NCBI GenBank assembly: GCA_034769895.1 | Contig: CM068367.1 | Span: 317,935,986 to 317,999,985 of the forward strand | Length of the DNA: 64,000 nucleotides | Reading direction: 5' to 3' | Source: Magicicada septendecula | Taxonomy: Eukaryota; Arthropoda; Insecta; Hemiptera; Cicadidae | Shown here: piece after piece, positions 57,714 through 64,000 of the stretch | How positions within the stretch are numbered: the stretch's first letter is position 1 | Layout: every line of letters starts with the position of its first letter | The notes under the pieces: generated by a model | What the model saw: the letters and a program-made list of their open reading frames with translations, nothing else | Database searches by the model: none | What the model was told of the DNA's origin: nothing | Translations under genes and position numbers: made by a program

Positions 57714-60700
57714 TTCCCTTAAACGATCTTCACCGAAACAATGGGTCTTTAGTACTCAAGAAATAAGGGCTGTATGCAAAAATTTATTTGATTCTGTTTG
57801 AATTTGCGGCTCTTATCGTTTGCCATAGACAATACCCTTTCAAAACATAAAACGTTGCCCGTAAACTACCCTTTTCCCTTAACCGATCTACACCAAAAAC
57901 AAAAGTTATTGAGAACTCTGCAATTCATTGCAGTATGCAAAACATTATTTGATTATGTTTGAATTTTCGGCAGTTATCGTTCGTCATAAAAAAATTACCC
58001 TTTTTAAAACATAAAACGTTGCTGATAAACTACCCCTTCCCTTAACCGATCTTCAACAAAATCAACAGACCTTGAGTTCTCTTTTTTTCAAAAAGGTGTG
58101 CAAAAACCTAGTTGATTCTGTTTGAATTTTCGGCAGTTATCGTTCGTCATATAAAAAATTACCCTTGTTAAAACATAAAATGTTGCTGGTAAACTACCCC
58201 TTCCCCTTAACTGATCTTCACCAACACCAATAGGTATTGAGAAATCTACAAAAAAGGGCTGTACGCAAAACATCATTTGATTCTGTTTGAATTTGCGGCT
58301 GTTATCTTTTACTATAGAAAAAATTACCCTTGATAAAAAACCGTTGCTGGTAAACTACCCCCTTCCCTTAACCGATCTTCACGAAAAACGTCAGGTGCTG
58401 GGTTCTCTACAATTCAGGCGTGTATACAAACAATTATTTGATTCTGTTTGAATTTGCGGCTGTTATCGTTTGCCATAGAAAACACCCTTGATAAAACATA
58501 AAACGTTGCTGGTTACCTACCCTATTCCATTGACCGATATTCACCGAAAACAATAGATGTTGAGAACTATACAATTCAGGGCTGTATGCAAAACATTAGT
58601 TGATTCTCTTTGAATTTACGGCCGTTATCGTTCGTCATAAGAAAAATACCCTTGTTAAAACATAAAATGTTGCCGGTAAACTACCCCTTTCCCTTAACTG
58701 ATCTTCAAAAAAATCAACAGACCTTGAGTTCTGTATAATTGAAAAAGGTATGCAGAAGAGTAGTTGATTCTGTTTTAATGTACGGCAGTTATCGTTCGTC
58801 AAAAAAAAGAAAAAAAATTACCCTTGATAAAACATAAAATGTTGCTGGTAAACAACCCTATTCCCTTAACCGATCTTCACCAAAACCAAGAGGTCTTGAG
58901 AACTCTACATTTCAGGGCTGTATGCAAAATAATATATGATTCTGTTTGAATTTGCGGCTGTTATCGTTTGCCATAGAAAATACCCTTGTTAAAACAAAAA
59001 ACGTTGCCGGTAAACTACCCCTTTCCCTTAACCGATCTTTACCAAAATCAACAGATCTTGAGAACTCTATAATTCAGGGCTGTATGCAAAAATTTATTTG
59101 ATTCTGTCTGAATTTGCGGCTCTTATCGTTTGCCATAGACAATACCCTTTCAAAACATAAAACGTTGCCCGTAAACTACCCCTTTCCCTTAACCGATCTA
59201 CACCAAAAACAAAAGTTATTGAGAACTCTGCAATTCATTATTTGATTATGTTTGAATTTTCGGCAGTTATCGTTCGTCATAAAAAAATTACCCTTTTTAA
59301 AACATAAAACGTTGCTGATAAACTACCCCTTCCCTTAACCGATCTTCAACAAAATCAACAGACCTTGAGTTCTCTTTTTTTCAAAAAGGTGTGCAAAAAC
59401 CTAGTTGATTCTGTTTGAATTTTCGGCAGTTATCGTTCGTCATATAAAAAATTACCCTTGTTAAAACATAAAATGTTGCTGGTAAACTACCCCTTCCCCT
59501 TAACCGATCTTCTCCAACACCAATAGGTATTGAGAAATCTACAAAAAAGGGCTGTATGCAAAACATCATTTGATTCTGTTTGAATTTGCGGCTGTTATCG
59601 ATTACTATAGAAAAAATTACCCTTGATAAAAAACCGTTGCTGGTAAACTACCCCCTTCCCTTAACCGATCTTCACGAAAAACGTCAGGTGCTGGGTTCTC
59701 TACAATTCAGGCGTGTATACAAACAATTATTTGATTCTGTTTGAATTTGCGGCTGTTATCGTTTGCCATAGAAAACACCCTTGATAAAACATAAAACGTT
59801 GCTGGTTACCTACCCTATTCCATTAACCGATATTCACCGAAAACAATAGATCTTGAGAACTATACAATTCAGGGCTGTATGCAAAACATTAGTTGATTCT
59901 CTTTGAATTTACGGCCGTTATCGTTCGTCATAAGAAAAATACCCTTGTTAAAAATAAAATGTTGCCGGTAAACTACACCTTTCCCTTAACTGATCTTCAA
60001 CAAAATCAACAGACCTTGAGTTCTGTATAATTGAAAAAGTTATGCAGAAGAGTAGTTGATTCTGTTTTAATGTACGGCAGTTATCGTTCTTCAAAAAAAA
60101 AAAAATTACCCTTGATAGAACATAAAATGTTGCTGGTAAACAACCCTATTCCCTTAACCGATCTTCACCAAAACCAAGAGGTCTTGAGAACTCTACATTT
60201 CAGGGCTGTATGCAAAATAATATATGATTCTGTTTGAATTTGCGGCTGTTATCGTTTGCCATATAAAATACCCTTGATAAAACAAAAAACGTGTCTGGTA
60301 AACTACCCCTTTCCCTTTAAACGACCTTCACCAAAACAATGGGTCTTTAGTACTCAAGAAATAAGGGCTGTATGCAAAGACTTATTTGATTCTGTTTGAA
60401 TTTGCGGCTCTTATCGTTTGCCATAGACAATACCCTTTTAAAACATAAAACGTTGCCCGTAAACTACCCCTTTCCCTTAACCGATCTACACCAAAAACAA
60501 AAGTTATTGAGAACTCTGCAATTCATTGCAGTATGCAAAACATTATTTGATTATGTTTGAATTTGCGGCTGTTATCGTTTGCCATAGAAAATACCCTTGT
60601 TAAAACACAAAACGTTGCCGGTAAACTACCCCTTTCCCTTAACCGATCTTTACCAAAGTCAACAGATCTTGAGAACTCTATAATTCAGGGCTGTATGCAA

Positions 60701-60720
60701 AAGAGTAGTTGATTCTGTTT

Positions 60721-61120
60721 GAGAACCATACATGACTTCCATGTTCTAAGATTTATATTTAAAAGCATATTCGAAATGAAATATTTCCATAGAAACTACG
60801 TCATTCTACTTATTGCTTCAGCATTAACCACAGTACTGTGGTCACTAACGTACACCACTTCACGCTTTTCGCACTCGATTTTCACCGATGATGGCAGTCG
60901 ATGGCACTGCCGAAAAGTCTGGTTTTGCAGAAAACATTGGACTACGGCTAAAGAGCCCGGGAAGCAATTTTAACAAAAAACTACTTCTTTGTTGCCGAGA
61001 ACGTAGTACACATACAAAAAATTCTCCCCTCCACCTTCAACTATAATTTTTAATAATAGAAAATTACCCCCACCCCGTTCACCTAAGTTCTTCATTTATA
61101 GATATTTCATCTACGTTTCT
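60721..61120 (+). repeat. satellite module 14, short form with fused start
   Basis: A monomer truncated at GATTCTGTTT joins directly to GAGAACCATACATG. About 45 bp present at this joint elsewhere are missing. Palindrome at 60827-60842. Confidence 0.85.
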
Positions 61121-62654
61121 TTCCCTTAAACGATCTTCACCGAAACAATGGGTCTTTAGTACTCAAGAAATAAGGGCTGTATGCAAAAATTTATTTGATT
61201 CTGTCTGAATTTGCGGCTCTTATCGTTTGCCATAGACAATACCCTTTCAAAACATAAAACGTTGCCCGTAAACTACCCCTTTCCCTTAACCGATCTACAC
61301 CAAAAACAAAAGTTATTGAGAACTCTGCAATTCATTATTTGATTATGTTTGAATTTTCGGCAGTTATCGTTCGTCATAAAAAAATTACCCTTTTTAAAAC
61401 ATAAAACGTTGCTGATAAACTACCCCTTCCCTTAACCGATCTTCAACAAAATCAACAGACCTTGATTTCTCTTTTTTTCAAAAAGGTGTGCAAAAACCTA
61501 GTTGATTCTGTTTGAATTTTCGGCAGTTATCGTTCGTCATATAAAAAATTACCCTTGTTAAAACATAAAATGTTGCTGGTAAACTACCCCTTCCCCTTAA
61601 CCGATCTTCACCAACACCTTAGGTATTGAGAAATCTACAAAAAAGGGCTGTATGCAAAACATCATTTGATTCTGTTTGAATTTGCGGCTGTTATCGTTTA
61701 CTATAGAAAAAATTACCCTTGATAAAAAACCGTTGCTGGTAAACTACCCTTTCCCTTAACCGATCTTCACGAAAAACGTCAGGTGCTGGGTTCTCTACAA
61801 TTCAGGCGTGTATACAAACAATTATTTGATTCTGTTTGAATTTGCGGCTGTTATCGTTTGCCATAGAAAACACCCTTGATAAAACATAAAACGTTGCTGG
61901 TTACCTACCCTATTCCATTAACCGATATTCACCGAAAACAATAAATCTTGAGAACTATACAATTCAGGGCTGTATGCAAAACATTAGTTGATTCTCTTTG
62001 AATTTACGGCCGTTATCGTTCGTCATAAGAAAAATACCCTTGTTAAAACATAAAATGTTGCCGGTAAACTACCCCTTTCCCTTAACTGATCTTCAACAAA
62101 ATCAACAGACCTTGAGTTCTGTATAATTGAAAAAGGTATGCAGAAGAGTAGTTGATTCTGTTTTAATGTACGCCAGTTATCGTTCGTCAAAAAAAAAAAA
62201 TTACCCTTGATAAAACATAAAATGTTGCTGGTAAACAACCCTATTCCCTTAACCGATCTTCACCAAAACCAAGAGGTCTTGAGAACTCTACATTTCAGGG
62301 CTGTATGCAAAAAAATATATGATTCTGTTTGAATTTGCGGCTGTTATCGTTTGCCATATAAAATACCCTTGATAAAACAAAAAACGTGTCTGGTAAACTA
62401 CCCCTTTCCCTTTAAACGACCTTCACCAAAACAATGGGTCTTTAGTACTCAAGAAATAAGGGCTGTATGCAAAGACTTATTTGATTCTGTTTGAATTTGC
62501 GGCTCTTATCGTTTGCCATAGAAAATACCCTTGTTAAAACACAAAACGTTGCCGGTAAACTACCCCTTTCCCTTAACCGATCTTTACCAAAGTCAACAGA
62601 TCTTGAGAAATCTATAATTCAGGGCTGTATGCAAAAGAGTAGTTGATTCTGTTT

Positions 62655-63054
62655 GAGAACCATACATGACTTCCATGTTCTAAGATTTATATTTAAAAGC
62701 TTATTCGAAACGAAATATTTCCATAGAAACTACGTCATTCTACTTATTGCTTCAGCATTAACCACAGTACTGTGGTCACTAACGTACACCACTTCACTCT
62801 TTTCGCACTCGATTTTCACCGATGATGGCAGTCGATGGCACTGCCGAAAAGTCTGGTTTTGCAGAAAACATTGGACTACGGCTAAAGAGCCCGGGAAGCA
62901 ATTTTAACAAAAATCTACTTCTTTGTTGCCGAGAACGTAGTACACATACAAAAAATTCTCCCCTCCACCTTCAACTATAATTTTTAATAATAGAAAATTA
63001 CCCCCACCCCGTTCACCTAAGTTCTTCATTTATAGATATTTCATCTACGTTTCT
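62655..63054 (+). repeat. satellite module 15, short form with fused start
   Basis: Has the same fused joint as module 14, so the two descend from one deletion followed by local amplification. Palindrome at 62761-62776. Confidence 0.85.
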
Positions 63055-64000
63055 TTCCCTTAAACGATCTTCACCGAAACAATGGGTCTTTAGTACTCAA
63101 GAAATAAGGGCTGTATGCAAAAATTTATTTGATTCTGTGTGAATTTGCGGCTCTTATCGTTTGCCATAGACAATACCCTTTCAAAACATAAAACGTTGCC
63201 CGTAAACTACCCCTTTCCCTTAACCGATCTACACCAAAAACAAAAGTTATTGAGAACTCTGCAATTCATTGCAGTATGCAAAACATTATTTGATTATGTT
63301 TGAATTTTCGGCAGTTATCGTTCGTCATAAAAAATTACCCTTTTTAAAACATAAAACGTTGCCGATAAACTACCCCTTCCCTTAACCGATCTACAACAAA
63401 ATCAACAGACCTTGATTTCTCTTTTTTTCAAAAAGGTGTGCAAAAACCTAGTTGATTCTGTTTGAATTTTCGGCAGGTATCGTTCGTCATATAAAAAATT
63501 ACCCTTCTTAAAACATAAAATGTTGCTGGTAAACTACCCCTTCCCCTTAACCGATCTTCACCAACACCAATAGGTATTGAGAAATCTACAAAAAAGGGCT
63601 GTATGCAAAACATCATTTGATTCTGTTTGAATTTGCGGCTGTTATCGTTTACTATAGAAAAAATTACCCTTGATAAAAAACCGTTACTGGTAAACTACCC
63701 CTTCCCTTAACCGATCTTCACGAAAAACGTCAGGTGCTGGGTTCTCTACAATTCAGGCGTGTATACAAACAATTATTTGATTCTGTTTGAATTTGCGGCT
63801 GTTATCGTTTGCCATAGAAAACACCCTTGATAAAACATAAAACGTTGCTGGTTACCTACCCTATTCCATTAACCGATATTCACCGAAAACAATAGATCTT
63901 GAGAACTATACAATTCAGGGCTGTATGCAAAACATTAGTTGATTCTCTTTGAATTTACGGCCGTTATCGTTCGTCATAAGAAAAATACCCTTGTTAAAAC

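Larger units (their letters stand above)
53850..64000 (+). repeat. satellite array, right part after the LTR insertion
   Basis: The same monomers and short modules continue in plus orientation to the end of the window. Spacing between modules varies: 853 bp (56445 to 57298), about 1.93 kb (60721 to 62655), 2,158 bp (54287 to 56445) and about 3.4 kb (57298 to 60721). A monomer set repeats with a 1,293-bp offset (58088 to 59381). A 9-bp insert inside the A-run near 58801 and other small indels mark single units. The array does not end in the window. Confidence 0.95.

Noticed and set aside
29339..63616. Many 60-80 codon open frames on both strands as genes
   Set aside because: They recur with the satellite period, start with varied codons and change with single-base indels. 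I mention them only as possible relics.
24917..64000. Regular repeats that might be a CRISPR array
   Set aside because: The whole 160-bp unit is repeated with no unique spacers, and the context is eukaryotic satellite and retroelement DNA.

Overview
The window is AT-rich eukaryotic repeat DNA, most likely from an arthropod and probably an insect. The evidence is the mix of element families: P-element/THAP-type transposase debris, RTE-like and Penelope-like reverse-transcriptase scraps, Ty3/gypsy-type LTR elements, and a long complex satellite. I found no intact host gene, rRNA, tRNA or CRISPR. Everything I can name is a mobile element, a remnant of one, or satellite DNA.

Layout. (1) 1-7.1 kb is mostly featureless AT-rich DNA. 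It holds two LINE reverse-transcriptase fragments (about 1-290 and 2842-2909) and two dispersed relatives of the satellite that fills the right of the window (3911-3972 and 5272-5810). (2) 7.2-9.8 kb looks like one degenerate long LTR with a primer-binding-like site, pointing left. (3) 10.78-11.9 kb has a TG microsatellite, a Penelope-like RT scrap and an internally deleted THAP/P-element transposase. (4) 12.04-24.83 kb is a tandem, left-pointing array of an unusual LTR element. Its LTRs are about 3.9 kb, longer than its 2.9 kb internal region, and its only recognisable gene is gag. The order from right to left is LTR C, gag 2, LTR B, gag 1, LTR A fragment. The two gag copies carry different nonsense changes, and each copy shows the sense codon the other has lost. 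(5) 24.9-64.0 kb is a satellite made of about 160-bp monomers interrupted by a roughly 420-630 bp module, giving higher-order units of about 0.85-2.2 kb. The array turns around at a head-to-head junction near 28.15 kb and contains a recent segmental duplication with an offset of 5,620 bp. (6) A young gypsy-type element (46,477-53,450) sits inside one satellite module. It has near-identical 1.63 kb LTRs, a 4-bp target duplication, a deleted and frameshifted gag, and only the integrase tail of pol.

How the parts relate. Both LTR families are defective and would need proteins supplied in trans. The satellite appears to derive from a dispersed element: a single-monomer copy lies at 5.3-5.8 kb, about 19 kb from the array. 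That copy lacks a 184-bp segment flanked by 13-bp direct repeats which array modules carry. The best candidates for something undescribed are the gag-only giant-LTR element, the satellite system with its dispersed progenitor-like unit and a 16-bp palindrome in nearly every module, and the leader of the young element, which ends in a 14-nt match to the 5' end of initiator tRNA-Met. All calls were made by reading the sequence; no database search was run.
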